This document shows, piece by piece, positions 44,561-52,802 of a DNA stretch of 64,000 nt. Made by a program: the position numbers and the translations under genes. The notes below the pieces were generated by a model. The model was not told the origin of the DNA, did not search any database, and was given only the letters and a program-made list of their open reading frames with translations. Source of the DNA: Geodermatophilaceae bacterium URHA0031 (GTDB lineage Bacteria > Actinomycetota > Actinomycetes > Mycobacteriales > Geodermatophilaceae); contig JHVP01000001.1 of assembly GCA_000620205.1 (NCBI GenBank), forward strand, positions 434,001 to 498,000, in the 5' to 3' direction. Positions within the stretch are counted from its first letter, which is position 1. The number at the start of each line of letters is the position of its first letter.

Positions 44561-45943
44561 GTGATCTTCGGTTATCCAGCGGAGTCCAGCGTGGACCCGG
44601 GTTCGACGATCACGCTGCACGTCAGCACGGACGCACCGGGATTCCGGACGGCGTTCTTCCGGCAGGGGGCCACCTTCGAGGCGTTGGGCGATCTCGACCT
44701 GCCGACCAACGACGGCGTGTCCGTGCCGTTCCACCGCGCCGACCAGGACTGGGGAGTGGACGGCACCGACGGCGGAGGGGATCCGGTGCCGGGCTGGCCG
44801 GCCTATGAGTTCCCGCTGCCGGCAGACTGGTCGAGCGGGGTCTACGTAGCCGTCTTCACGGAGTTGGACGAGGACGGGAACGAGCTGGGTGCACCGGACA
44901 CGTCGACCGCGGACGGTCGGGACAGCAGAGCGCTGTTCGTGGTCCGCAATCCGGATCCCGGCACAGCACGCATCCTCTACAAGCTCCCGTTGTTCACCTG
45001 GCAGGCCTACAACATGACCGGGGACCCGCAGGGCAGCCTCTACCTGGACGGCGGCAACCACGGGGTGAGCCTGCGCCGGCCCGGGGGCGGCACCGGAGGC
45101 GTGCCCACCCAGACGTTCAGCACCCCGGACTTCTACGACCAGTCCTCCCCTCGGGAGACGTTCGCCCATTGGGACGCGGACTTCATCGCCTGGTTGGAGC
45201 GCAACGACTACGCCGTCGACTACTGCACCGACCTGGACGTGCACCGGGGCAGTGACGGACTGCCCGGCGGATACCGCCTGCTCCTCAGCGTGGGTCACGA
45301 CGAGTACTGGTCGCCGGAGATGCGGGACAGGGTGGCCGGGTTCGTCGAAGGCGGTGGGAACGTGGCCTTCTTCAGCGGCAACACCTGCTGGTGGCGAGTC
45401 GACTTCCCCGACGACGGGCAACCGGTGTTCGATCGGCCGATCACCTGGTGGGAGGAAGGTCAGCCGGAGAACACTCTGACCGGGGTGAGCTACCGCAATG
45501 CCGGCGGTCACTGGGACGGCCCCCGCCCGCAGGTGGTCGGCTACACGGTCCAGCACGCCGATCACTGGGTGTTCGACGGGGTCGATGTGCAGGACGGCGA
45601 CGTGATCGGCGACGTCTACCCCGACGACCCCTCCGACCCGGCGGCCCTGGTCGGATACGAGTGCGACGGGGCCCTGTTCGACCGGGCTCAACTCGACGAC
45701 GGGCCAGTCACCCCCAGCGGCGAGGACGGGACCCCTGCGGACTTCCTCGTCCTCGGCGTGGCGGACGTCACCGGGTGGAGCGACTTCGACGACGGGAACC
45801 ACGCCGCCACGATGGGCCTGTTCACCAGGGCCGGCACCACGTTCACCGCCGCCACCAGCGACTGGTCGCGGGTGCTGAACTCCGACCGGCATCCGGCAGT
45901 CGAGCGCATCACGCGCAACGTGCTCGACACCCTCTCCACCTAG
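44561..45943 (+). CDS. N,N-dimethylformamidase beta-subunit-like protein
   Basis: A 460-aa protein. Residues 1-130 are a beta-rich Ig-like domain. From about 140 it matches the large-subunit C-terminal region of N,N-dimethylformamidase-like proteins: LFTWQAYNMTGDPQGSLY, YCTDLDVH, LLSVGHDEYWSPEMRDRV and GGGNVAFFSGNTCWWRV. The known enzyme is an iron-dependent amidohydrolase with a small subunit; no small-subunit gene is seen here, so the activity is uncertain. GGAGGTG sits 4-5 bases before the GTG start. No signal peptide. A longer homologue follows at 46337. Confidence 0.82.
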   Translation: MIFGYPAESSVDPGSTITLHVSTDAPGFRTAFFRQGATFEALGDLDLPTNDGVSVPFHRADQDWGVDGTDGGGDPVPGWPAYEFPLPADWSSGVYVAVFTELDEDGNELGAPDTSTADGRDSRALFVVRNPDPGTARILYKLPLFTWQAYNMTGDPQGSLYLDGGNHGVSLRRPGGGTGGVPTQTFSTPDFYDQSSPRETFAHWDADFIAWLERNDYAVDYCTDLDVHRGSDGLPGGYRLLLSVGHDEYWSPEMRDRVAGFVEGGGNVAFFSGNTCWWRVDFPDDGQPVFDRPITWWEEGQPENTLTGVSYRNAGGHWDGPRPQVVGYTVQHADHWVFDGVDVQDGDVIGDVYPDDPSDPAALVGYECDGALFDRAQLDDGPVTPSGEDGTPADFLVLGVADVTGWSDFDDGNHAATMGLFTRAGTTFTAATSDWSRVLNSDRHPAVERITRNVLDTLST

Positions 45944-46336
45944 ACCCGTCCAGCGACCGCTCCGGGCCCCCGCTGTACCGCCCTCGGCCAGGACGCTCCC
46001 TTCATCGCTCGCGATCGAGAAGCGGTCGAGGACGACGACCATGGCAGTTCGATGCCGCAGCACCTGAACGGGTTCCGGGCCAGCCGTCTCCACAACGGCT
46101 ACCCGAGCGTTCCCACGGGCCTCGACCGTGGTGAGCGAGGACGCGCCGCACGACGCTGCCCGCGGACCACACCGTTCCGGTCGCCTCCTGGTCGAGGAGC
46201 TGTCGCCACCGGAGACCCGGTGCCCGACGTCCATCGAGATGGAGCGGTGACGGCTGCGTGACGGTGCTGGAGCACCCTTCCCGCTGCACTGCAGCCCAGA
46301 GGCCACGACCCGCAGTCGAGGGCAGAGGAGGAGCTC
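45944..46336. other. Intergenic stretch between the two dimethylformamidase-like genes
   Basis: No gene supported. A GGAGGAG just before 46337 is the ribosome-binding site of the next gene. Confidence 0.4.
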
Positions 46337-48490
46337 GTGCCTGAGATCCAGCTCAGCGAATGGACGACCCTGGACCCTGCCGCGGGTTGGCAGATCACGA
46401 CCGGCTCCTTCCGCGGCGGCACCACCGATGACCTGCTCGCCTACCAGCCGGGGAACGGCTCGCTCTGGCTCGGGAGGAACGCTGGTGACCGCTTCGAGTT
46501 CTCCAGTCGGTCGGCCATCATGGAGCCGGCGAGCGGCTGGGAGTTCGCTGCCGGCGACGTCACGGGCAGCGGTCCTGCGGACGTGGTCGGCTACTCCCCG
46601 AGCAACGGCACGGTCTGGGTCGCTGAGAACCGTGGGCCGACGCTGGCGTTCCAGCAGTGGGCCACGCTCGCGCCCGCGACCGGTTGGCACATCGGTACCG
46701 GGTTCTTCGCAGGGAACGCCAAGGCCGACCTCCTCGCCCACCACGACACCAGCGGAACGCTGTGGGTGGGCAGCAACACCGGGTCACGCTTCGCGTTCAC
46801 CGGCACGTGGGCGACGGTGGACGCCGGCCACAACTGGCAGTTCGTCACCGAGGACTTCATCGGGGACGGCCGGACCGACGTCGCCGGCTACGACCCGACC
46901 GATGGGGGGATCTGGGTGGGCGAGAACGGGGGCTCGAGCTTCGCGCTGACCCGCTGGGCGACGTTGGAGCCGGCCGATGGCTGGCACATCGTCGCCGGCC
47001 GCTTCACCGGCCGCGACAAGGCCGACCTGCTGGGGTACCACGCGGACACCGGAAGGCTGTGGATCGGGGTGAACTCCGGTCGCACGTTCTCCTCCACCTG
47101 GCCGGCGGCGGAGCTCGAACCCCCCGACGGCTGGCAGTTCGTCGCGGGCCGTGTCAACGGCGACGCCTGGGGCGACATCGTCGGGTACCACCCGGGCAAC
47201 GGCAGCGTCTGGGCGGGGCAGCTGTCCGTCCGGCCGATCGAGGGGTACTGCTGGCCCTTGTCGGCCGCCCCGGGGGAGAGCATCGCCTTCCACCTCTCCG
47301 GGAGCGGGGAGTCGGTCGCCTCGTTCCAGCGGCACGTCTCCACGTCGACAGAAGTGGAGTCCGTCCCGGTCGACTCCCTGACGTTCACCGCCTCCGAGCA
47401 GGCTGTTCCGGCGGCTCCCTGGCGCACCGGATGCGGTTGGGAACAGGCGTTCACCGTGACCCTCCCCCCGGATTGGCGGTCTGGGATCTACTCGGCCTCG
47501 TGCACGGACTCCGTCGGAACGCAATGCGACGTCACGTTCGTGGTGAAGCCCGCGCCGCAACGCCGTTCGCGCATCGCCGTACTGGCGAACGTCAACACCT
47601 GGCTGGCCTACAACGGGTGGGGCGGGCAGTCCAAGTACACCGGCCTGGCCCGTACGAGCTTCCTGCGTCCGGCGCCGTCAGCGGCCCCGGACGGAGAACT
47701 CCACCTCACCCGGGGGGAGCTGTGGATCCTGGGCTGGTTGGAGCGCCAGGGACAACACCCCGACGTCTACACCGACATCGACTTCCACAACGACGGCTGC
47801 GACGCCCACCAGTACCCGTGCCTGGTCGTCGGCACCCACCCCGAGTACTGGACCGAGCGCATGTACGACCAGCTGGAGTCCTACCTGGACGCCGGCGGCA
47901 GCTTGCTCTACCTCGGCGGCAACGGCGTCTTCGAGATCGGGGACTACGACAACGACCAGACGGAGATGGTGTTCCGCGCTGGGATCGAAGGAGGCCCCCG
48001 GGCCCCGGCTCTGTTCCGGAATCGCGGACGACCGGAGCGCTCGCTCCTGGGCGTCGCCAGCGAGCGGTGCGGGGTGACCGGGACGCCCTACGTGGTCCGT
48101 TCCCCCGATCATCCGCTGTTCGCCGGTACGGGGGTGTCGGACGGGGACACCTTCGGCGGCGCCGGGCTCAACACCGGAAAGGGGAACGGTCAGGCCAGTG
48201 GATGGGAGGTCGACACCAGTCGGGGGCCCGGTGCCACCGGCACACCGGCGAGCTGTGACCTCGACCCGGGTCCTGTCCCGCCGTCCGTCCTCCCCGCTGG
48301 CCTCGTCGTTCTGGCAACCGGCCTACCGGATGCGGCCGGCCTGGGAGCGGACATGACCTACTACGACCATCCCGGTGGCGGGTTCGTCTTCAGCGCGGGA
48401 TCCCTGACCTTCGGTGGCAGCCTCGTCGTGGACGAGGTGGCCAGCGGCCTCACGCACAACCTGCTCCAGCGGGCCGGCATCACCTCATGA
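46337..48490 (+). CDS. FG-GAP/VCBS-like repeat protein fused to a dimethylformamidase-like domain
   Basis: A 717-aa protein. Residues 1-300 contain six repeats of about 48 residues, each with a Trp-rich strand, a GxGxxD-like loop and a final LW(V/I)G strand, resembling FG-GAP/VCBS beta-propeller blades. The repeats alternate in type (A: WHIxxGxFxGxxKADLL; B: WQFxxxxxxGDxxxDVxGY). Residues 310-405 are Ig-like. About 410-717 is a dimethylformamidase-beta-like domain (NTWLAYNGWGG, CLVVGTHPEYWTERMYDQL, GGSLLYLGGNGVF). GTG start with GGAGGAG upstream. No signal peptide, despite a fold usually found outside the cell. Confidence 0.82.
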   Translation: MPEIQLSEWTTLDPAAGWQITTGSFRGGTTDDLLAYQPGNGSLWLGRNAGDRFEFSSRSAIMEPASGWEFAAGDVTGSGPADVVGYSPSNGTVWVAENRGPTLAFQQWATLAPATGWHIGTGFFAGNAKADLLAHHDTSGTLWVGSNTGSRFAFTGTWATVDAGHNWQFVTEDFIGDGRTDVAGYDPTDGGIWVGENGGSSFALTRWATLEPADGWHIVAGRFTGRDKADLLGYHADTGRLWIGVNSGRTFSSTWPAAELEPPDGWQFVAGRVNGDAWGDIVGYHPGNGSVWAGQLSVRPIEGYCWPLSAAPGESIAFHLSGSGESVASFQRHVSTSTEVESVPVDSLTFTASEQAVPAAPWRTGCGWEQAFTVTLPPDWRSGIYSASCTDSVGTQCDVTFVVKPAPQRRSRIAVLANVNTWLAYNGWGGQSKYTGLARTSFLRPAPSAAPDGELHLTRGELWILGWLERQGQHPDVYTDIDFHNDGCDAHQYPCLVVGTHPEYWTERMYDQLESYLDAGGSLLYLGGNGVFEIGDYDNDQTEMVFRAGIEGGPRAPALFRNRGRPERSLLGVASERCGVTGTPYVVRSPDHPLFAGTGVSDGDTFGGAGLNTGKGNGQASGWEVDTSRGPGATGTPASCDLDPGPVPPSVLPAGLVVLATGLPDAAGLGADMTYYDHPGGGFVFSAGSLTFGGSLVVDEVASGLTHNLLQRAGITS

Positions 48491-48588
48491 GGATCGCAGG
48501 ACTGGGCGGGCCAGTCCGAGGACCTCTGGCTCGGAGCGTTCCAGTCCTCGGCGCCTGTGGCCGGGCGGAGGCGCGGGGCCCGCCCGGG

Positions 48589-49194
48589 TCAGCTGACGCG
48601 GCGGTAGCGGATGTGTGTGGTCAGCGGCGAGTGGAGCACCTCGACGGGTTCGAAGCCGAAGGTCTCGACCCCGTCGAAGATGCGCTCGCCCGAACCGAGC
48701 AGGACCGGTGCGATGTCGAGGGTGAGCTCGTCGATCACGCCGGCGTTGAGCGCCTGCCGGACGGTCGAGGCCCCGCCCGCGATGTCCACGCCGTCGTCAC
48801 CGGCGGCCGCGCACGCCGCGGAGTAGGCCGCGTCGAAGCCCTCGGTGACGAAGTGGAACGTCGTCCCGCCCTCCATCGGGATCGGGTCATGACCGTGGTG
48901 GGTCAGCACGAACACCGGCGCGTGATACGGCGGTTCGGGGCCCCACCACCCGGTCCACTCCTCGTGCCAGTCCCCGCGGACCGGGCCGAACATGTTCCGA
49001 CCCATCACGTACGCACCCCGCCGGCGCATGAGCCAGTCGTTCGCGGTCCCGTCGGCGTCGTTGGCCCGTGGGTCGCCGATGTGCCAGCCGTGCAGCTCCC
49101 GCCCCCGCTTGCCCAACGGGTCCTCGCGGCTCTGGTCCGGCCCGGCGACGAAGCCGTCCAGCGAGATCGACATGTGGCAGGTCGTGTCCGGCAC
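48589..49194 (-). CDS. Dihydrofolate reductase/RibD C-terminal family protein
   Basis: A 201-aa single-domain reductase. The opening CHMSISLDGFVAGPDQSR, then YVMGRNMFGPV and VDIAGGASTVRQALNAGVID, with TLDIAPVLLGSGERIFDG near the end, are typical of the YyaP/YwjB-like group with NADPH-binding residues. The GTG at 49192-49194 is chosen because GAGGGG lies 7 bases upstream and the first strand then has normal length. Substrate unknown. Confidence 0.87.
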   Translation of the reverse strand: MPDTTCHMSISLDGFVAGPDQSREDPLGKRGRELHGWHIGDPRANDADGTANDWLMRRRGAYVMGRNMFGPVRGDWHEEWTGWWGPEPPYHAPVFVLTHHGHDPIPMEGGTTFHFVTEGFDAAYSAACAAAGDDGVDIAGGASTVRQALNAGVIDELTLDIAPVLLGSGERIFDGVETFGFEPVEVLHSPLTTHIRYRRVS

Positions 49195-49430
49195 CGCGAA
49201 CCCCTCGAGTGAGTGCGACGTGCAAGCGATCGCGCGGGACCGTAGCAGCCTCGCGACCGACGAACGCCCTCGTGGAGGAGGGGGCAGTCGGCCGTACACG
49301 CAGGCACCGGAGCACCTCTGCGGTCTGTGGGTGGTCGACGCGTCGCAGGTGCACCTGTCAGGAGGTCCCGGCCGGCCGCCCCGTGACCCGGGGAAGGCCG
49401 GCCCAGCGGGTTCGGTGTGGCTACTCTCCG

Positions 49431-49817
49431 ATGGTGGCGCGCATCGAGGCGACGTTCCGGATCGTGGATCACGTCGAGGAGGTCTACGACCAGCCCGAGG
49501 CCGGCCCACGTCTCACCCGGGTCACGATCAGCAAGCACTACGCCGGGGCCATCGAGGGGCACGGGGTTGCCCACGTGCTGACCGCCCAGGGCGAGGACGG
49601 GGCCGGGTACGTCGCGAGCGAGCGTGTCGTCGGGAGCCTCGACGGTAGGCGCGGCAGCTTCGTGATCCAGCACGGCGGCCTGATGGACGCCGGGACGGCC
49701 TCCACCTTCGGCACCGTCGTGCCCGCCTCCGGCACTGATGAGCTCGTGGGCATCCGAGGTCAGGCCAGCGAGTCGCAGCCGGGAGTGCTGACGCTGGAGT
49801 ACAGCCTGGAGCAGTAG
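49431..49817 (+). CDS. DUF3224 family protein
   Basis: A 128-aa beta-barrel protein. The pattern RLTRVTISKHYAGAIEGHG, then YVASERVVGSLDGRRGSFVI, LMDAGTASTFGTVVPASGTD and the final GVLTLEYSLEQ match DUF3224. The family probably binds a small ligand and has no defined activity. The ATG has a TACTCT hexamer upstream but only three bases away. It is divergent from the RibD-like gene. Confidence 0.85.
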   Translation: MVARIEATFRIVDHVEEVYDQPEAGPRLTRVTISKHYAGAIEGHGVAHVLTAQGEDGAGYVASERVVGSLDGRRGSFVIQHGGLMDAGTASTFGTVVPASGTDELVGIRGQASESQPGVLTLEYSLEQ

Positions 49818-50031
49818 CGGCTGGCTCCAGCCGGCCATCTCGCACGACGCCGGGGGCATGCCACGTGGTCGACAGCACAACGGGCGGCCGCTTGCCGCAC
49901 CTCGGGTCGGTCGGCTGCTGGGATGCGATCGACGCCGGCTTCCCCGGACCGATGACTTGTGTGCGGTTCCGGGGTCGTAGTGCCAGCGGCCGCGCCCAGC
50001 GGCAGACCGACGTCGAGGGAAACGGGTACGC

Positions 50032-50697
50032 ATGGCTACGTTCATGAGCACGGACGGCAACCGCGCCGAGGTGCCGTCGTCGACCATCACGCCGGTCCTC
50101 GTGGCCGAGTTGCTCGCCGAGGGCGAGCTGATGCCCGTCTACGTGCACGTCATCGACCACCCCGACGCGCGCGTGCTCGTCGACACCGGCATGACGCAGC
50201 TGCACCCGCTGGTGGCCGACATGGACCCGCGCCTGGTCCCGCTGAGCGAGCAGGCCGACTTCGACCTCGCCGGCATCGACGTCGTCGTCAACACGCACCT
50301 GCACTTCGACCACTGCGGCGGCAACCACCTCTTCGCCGGCACGCCGACCTACGTCCAGCGCCGGGAGCTCGACGACGCGCGGACCCTGGAGGACTACACG
50401 ATCCACGAGTGGGTCGAGGCTCCCGGCGTGCAGTACGTCCCCGTCGACGGCGAGCTGGAGGTGCTGCCCGGGGTCCGGCTCGTCCCGGCGCCGGGCCACA
50501 CACCGGGTTCGCAGGTGGTCGTGGTCGAGACCGGCGGGCGTCCGGCCGTCATCGGCGGCGACATGGCCGTCTTCTTCGGCGAACTGGACGAGCCGCGCGA
50601 CGAGGGCCAGCGGCTGGTGCGCGCGCTCGACCCAGAGCTGGTCTGGCTCTCGCACACGCACGAGCCGTGGCGGCCGTCGGTGGGCCGGCGAGCCTGA
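50032..50697 (+). CDS. MBL-fold lactonase-like metallohydrolase (AHL lactonase family)
   Basis: A 221-aa metallo-beta-lactamase-fold protein. The HxHxDH motif is NTHLHFDHCGG, with PGHTPGSQ, the bridging Asp in IGGDMAVF and a late histidine in LSHTHEPW. The opening PVYVHVIDHPDARVLVDTG and overall length resemble N-acyl homoserine lactonases (AiiA/AttM). It could degrade quorum signals or other lactones, but substrate assignment from sequence is not secure. A strong bidirectional terminator follows. Confidence 0.85.
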   Translation: MATFMSTDGNRAEVPSSTITPVLVAELLAEGELMPVYVHVIDHPDARVLVDTGMTQLHPLVADMDPRLVPLSEQADFDLAGIDVVVNTHLHFDHCGGNHLFAGTPTYVQRRELDDARTLEDYTIHEWVEAPGVQYVPVDGELEVLPGVRLVPAPGHTPGSQVVVVETGGRPAVIGGDMAVFFGELDEPRDEGQRLVRALDPELVWLSHTHEPWRPSVGRRA

Positions 50698-50706
50698 CCG
50701 TACGCA

Positions 50707-50742
50707 CAGCGACCCCCACCCGCGGACGGGTGGGGGTCGCTG
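50707..50742. terminator. Bidirectional hairpin terminator
   Basis: CAGCGACCCCCACCCG and CGGGTGGGGGTCGCTG form 16 perfect pairs around a CGGA loop. It lies between the convergent lactonase-like gene and the RPF-LysM-LAS gene and can serve both. Confidence 0.88.
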
Positions 50743-50763
50743 TCCGTGCTGCTGCCCGGTGAC

Positions 50764-51810
50764 TCAGCCCTGGTAGTTCACGTGGACGTGGTCCCGGTGG
50801 TTCGCCGTGACGCTGCCCCGGTCCTCCATCTGCTTCCACGAGCCGGTCGGCGAGGTGAGGATCTTCTGCTGCCAGATGATGTAGTCCACGCCGAGCTCGT
50901 CCCAGTGGGCGAGGTGGTAGGCCACGATGGCGTCGCCGAGGGCGGCGTCCTTGAGCACCATGTAGTCCACGGCCAGCCCGGACGGGTGGCCGGCCGGGTC
51001 GACCGCGCTGGCGCGGGTGCCGCCGAGGGTGATGCCGTCGGCGCCGGGCACGTTGCTGACGACGGCGTCGGCGGCGGCCTGGGCCTGCGGCTTGACGGGG
51101 CCGGCGCTGTTGGTGATGTGCGCCTGCGTGGTGGTCGACACGAGCGTGTGGGTCGTGACGGCAGCCGGGGCGGCCACGGCCGAGATGGCCGGCGCAGCCC
51201 CGGAGGTCACCAGCACCTGACCCGGGACGAGGACGTCCGGGTCGGCACCGATGACGCCGACGTTGAGCTGGTACAGCTCGTGCCATGACTGACCGTGGGC
51301 GGCGGCGATTTTCGCGAGGGTGTCCCCGCTGACCACCGTGTAGCTGCCCGCCGCGGCGGTGCTGCCCGTGACCGCGACCTTCTCCGGCGCGGGGGCCGGG
51401 GCGGGCGCAGGGGCAGGGGTGCCGACGGCGGCCGGCGTGGTACCGCCCGTCAGGCGCTTGCCGCAGGTGGGCCACGCGCCGATGCCCTGACCGGCGAGGA
51501 CCTTCTCGGCGATCTGGACCTGCTCGGCCGGGGTCGCCAGGTCGGCCCGTGCGGCGAGGCTGGTGCCGCCGTACCCGGCCCACGTCGACTGGCTGAACTG
51601 CAGGCCGCCGTAGTAGCCGTTGCCGGTGTTGATGTCCCAGTCCCCGCCGGACTCGCACTGGGCGACCCCGGTCCAGTCGTGGGTGGTGGCGGCCTGGGCC
51701 GCCGGGGTGCTCAGGACGCTGAGTCCGACGACGGTCGCGCCTGCGGCGACGGGTACGCCGGCGAGTGCGTGCTTGGTGCGGACATAGCGGGGTGCGCGGT
51801 GCTTGGCCAT
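50764..51810 (-). CDS. Secreted RPF-LysM-LAS peptidase fusion, cell-wall remodelling
   Basis: A 348-aa exported protein. The signal peptide ends at AQA (residue 40). An RPF domain (about 44-118) has catalytic Glu about 53 in AQCESGGDW. A Pro/Ala linker leads to a LysM domain (about 155-200), then a C-terminal domain with HPSGLAVD (His about 274, Asp about 281) and DHVHV (His about 341 and 343). That pattern is the HxxxxxxD plus HxH zinc site of LAS/M15-type peptidases. The protein could cut both glycan and peptide bonds of peptidoglycan. It lies under a c-di-AMP riboswitch. The RPF domain is strongly similar to the 20059 gene. Confidence 0.9.
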   Translation of the reverse strand: MAKHRAPRYVRTKHALAGVPVAAGATVVGLSVLSTPAAQAATTHDWTGVAQCESGGDWDINTGNGYYGGLQFSQSTWAGYGGTSLAARADLATPAEQVQIAEKVLAGQGIGAWPTCGKRLTGGTTPAAVGTPAPAPAPAPAPEKVAVTGSTAAAGSYTVVSGDTLAKIAAAHGQSWHELYQLNVGVIGADPDVLVPGQVLVTSGAAPAISAVAAPAAVTTHTLVSTTTQAHITNSAGPVKPQAQAAADAVVSNVPGADGITLGGTRASAVDPAGHPSGLAVDYMVLKDAALGDAIVAYHLAHWDELGVDYIIWQQKILTSPTGSWKQMEDRGSVTANHRDHVHVNYQG

Positions 51811-51832
51811 GGTGATCTGATCTCCGATCACC
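51811..51832 (-). promoter_or_regulatory. Shine-Dalgarno hairpin, second riboswitch expression platform
   Basis: On the minus strand GGTGATC and GATCACC flank an 8-base loop containing GGAG, ending directly at the ATG (51810). It is the same design and the same stem sequence as before the first RPF gene. Confidence 0.6.
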
Positions 51833-52006
51833 GCCTGCGGGGTCAGCTGTCGGGTTCGGGCGATCGGTGCCCGGCCGCGGTCCGCGGCTTCACCCCGAGG
51901 CGCCATGCCGAGGGCATGTGCGCCGAGTTCGTGGGTCCCCCACCCCTGCCCTGGGTTCACGTGAGGCAGCCGGTGGGCAGAGCTCGGCGGTCCGGCGCCA
52001 CGCCCA
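51832..52006 (-). promoter_or_regulatory. c-di-AMP riboswitch (ydaO/yuaA class) of the second RPF gene
   Basis: On the minus strand the conserved blocks appear in order: GCGCCGGACCGCCGA, GGGGTGGGGGACCCA, CGGGGTGAAGCC and GCCCGAACCCGACAGCTGAC. They match the aptamer at 19857-20036, apart from variable loops. The downstream gene is an RPF cell-wall hydrolase, as expected for this riboswitch in actinobacteria. Confidence 0.92.
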
Positions 52007-52168
52007 CGGGTTGGGTGAGCGCCACAAGAAGTTATGAGTCGACTTGTCGATTGTCGTCGTGATGCCGGTCACACTTGAACTTTCAACGGCGTTTCCGCTG
52101 GTCCCGCAGCCGGGCCGACGAGCGGGTGACCGTCCCGCCTCGGCGCGTCCTCCCCGGCGTGTCGGTCG

Positions 52169-52726
52169 CTACCCGGACGCCGGGGGCCTCACGGAAGCCA
52201 GGAGGTCGGCGAAGGCGCGATCGACGCGGACGGTGTCGCCGGTGGCGTCGAGGTCCATGATCAGCCCGCGGATGACGGCGAGGACGAGCGTCGCCAGTTC
52301 CGGCCGCCCGAGGGTGCGGAGCCCGTCCTCCAGCGGCGCGAGCCAGTCCGTGGTCGCCTCCCGGCGGAACCCCGGCCACAGCTGCTGCTCCGCGTCCTCC
52401 CGCAACCGCCCGAACATGGTCAGGTAGGGCCGTCCCTGGGCGCCCGTCATGCCGGCCCAGGCCCGCCCCAGCGTCGTCAGGTAGTCCTCGTCCGGTCGCA
52501 CCCGCAGCAGCGCCTCGAAGTCCTGGCGCTGCCGGTCGCGTGCCCGCCGCAGCACCGCGCGGAGCAGCGCCTCCTTGGTGCCGAAGTGGTACAGGAGCAT
52601 CCGGCTCGAGGTGCCGGAGGCCACGGCGAACGCCTCGAGGCGGTCGGGCAGCCCGGCGGCCAGGGCGTGGTCCGTGCACGTGTCCAGCAACCGCTCCCGG
52701 ATCTCCGGCTGCCTGTTCCGCCCCAC
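52169..52726 (-). CDS. TetR family transcriptional regulator
   Basis: A 185-aa regulator. The N-terminal HTH (ERLLDTCTDHALAAG to SGTSSRMLLYHFGTKEALLRAVL) is typical of TetR. The C-terminal ligand-binding region is helical. The GTG start lies at 52724-52726. It is divergent from the alpha/beta hydrolase gene with 76 bases between starts, and an inverted repeat in this gap probably serves as its operator. Ligand unknown. Confidence 0.92.
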   Translation of the reverse strand: MGRNRQPEIRERLLDTCTDHALAAGLPDRLEAFAVASGTSSRMLLYHFGTKEALLRAVLRRARDRQRQDFEALLRVRPDEDYLTTLGRAWAGMTGAQGRPYLTMFGRLREDAEQQLWPGFRREATTDWLAPLEDGLRTLGRPELATLVLAVIRGLIMDLDATGDTVRVDRAFADLLASVRPPASG

Positions 52727-52736
52727 GCCCGGGATC

Positions 52737-52766
52737 TTTTCGCGTAACCCGCGGTACGTCTAGCGT
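52737..52766 (+). promoter_or_regulatory. Promoter and putative TetR operator of the divergent hydrolase
   Basis: A -35-like TTTTCG and a -10 TAGCGT are 18 bases apart. Between them CGTAACCCGCGGTACG (52743-52758) is an imperfect inverted repeat with one bulged base. Its place in the spacer is where a TetR repressor would block polymerase. Confidence 0.45.
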
Positions 52767-52802
52767 TCGGGGCGTTCTGCCGGTCATCCCGAGGAGGTCG
52801 CG

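Noticed and set aside
44450-46744. 764-codon minus-strand open frame opposite the dimethylformamidase-like genes
   Set aside because: No domain, crosses an intergenic region, and the plus-strand genes have ribosome-binding sites and domains.
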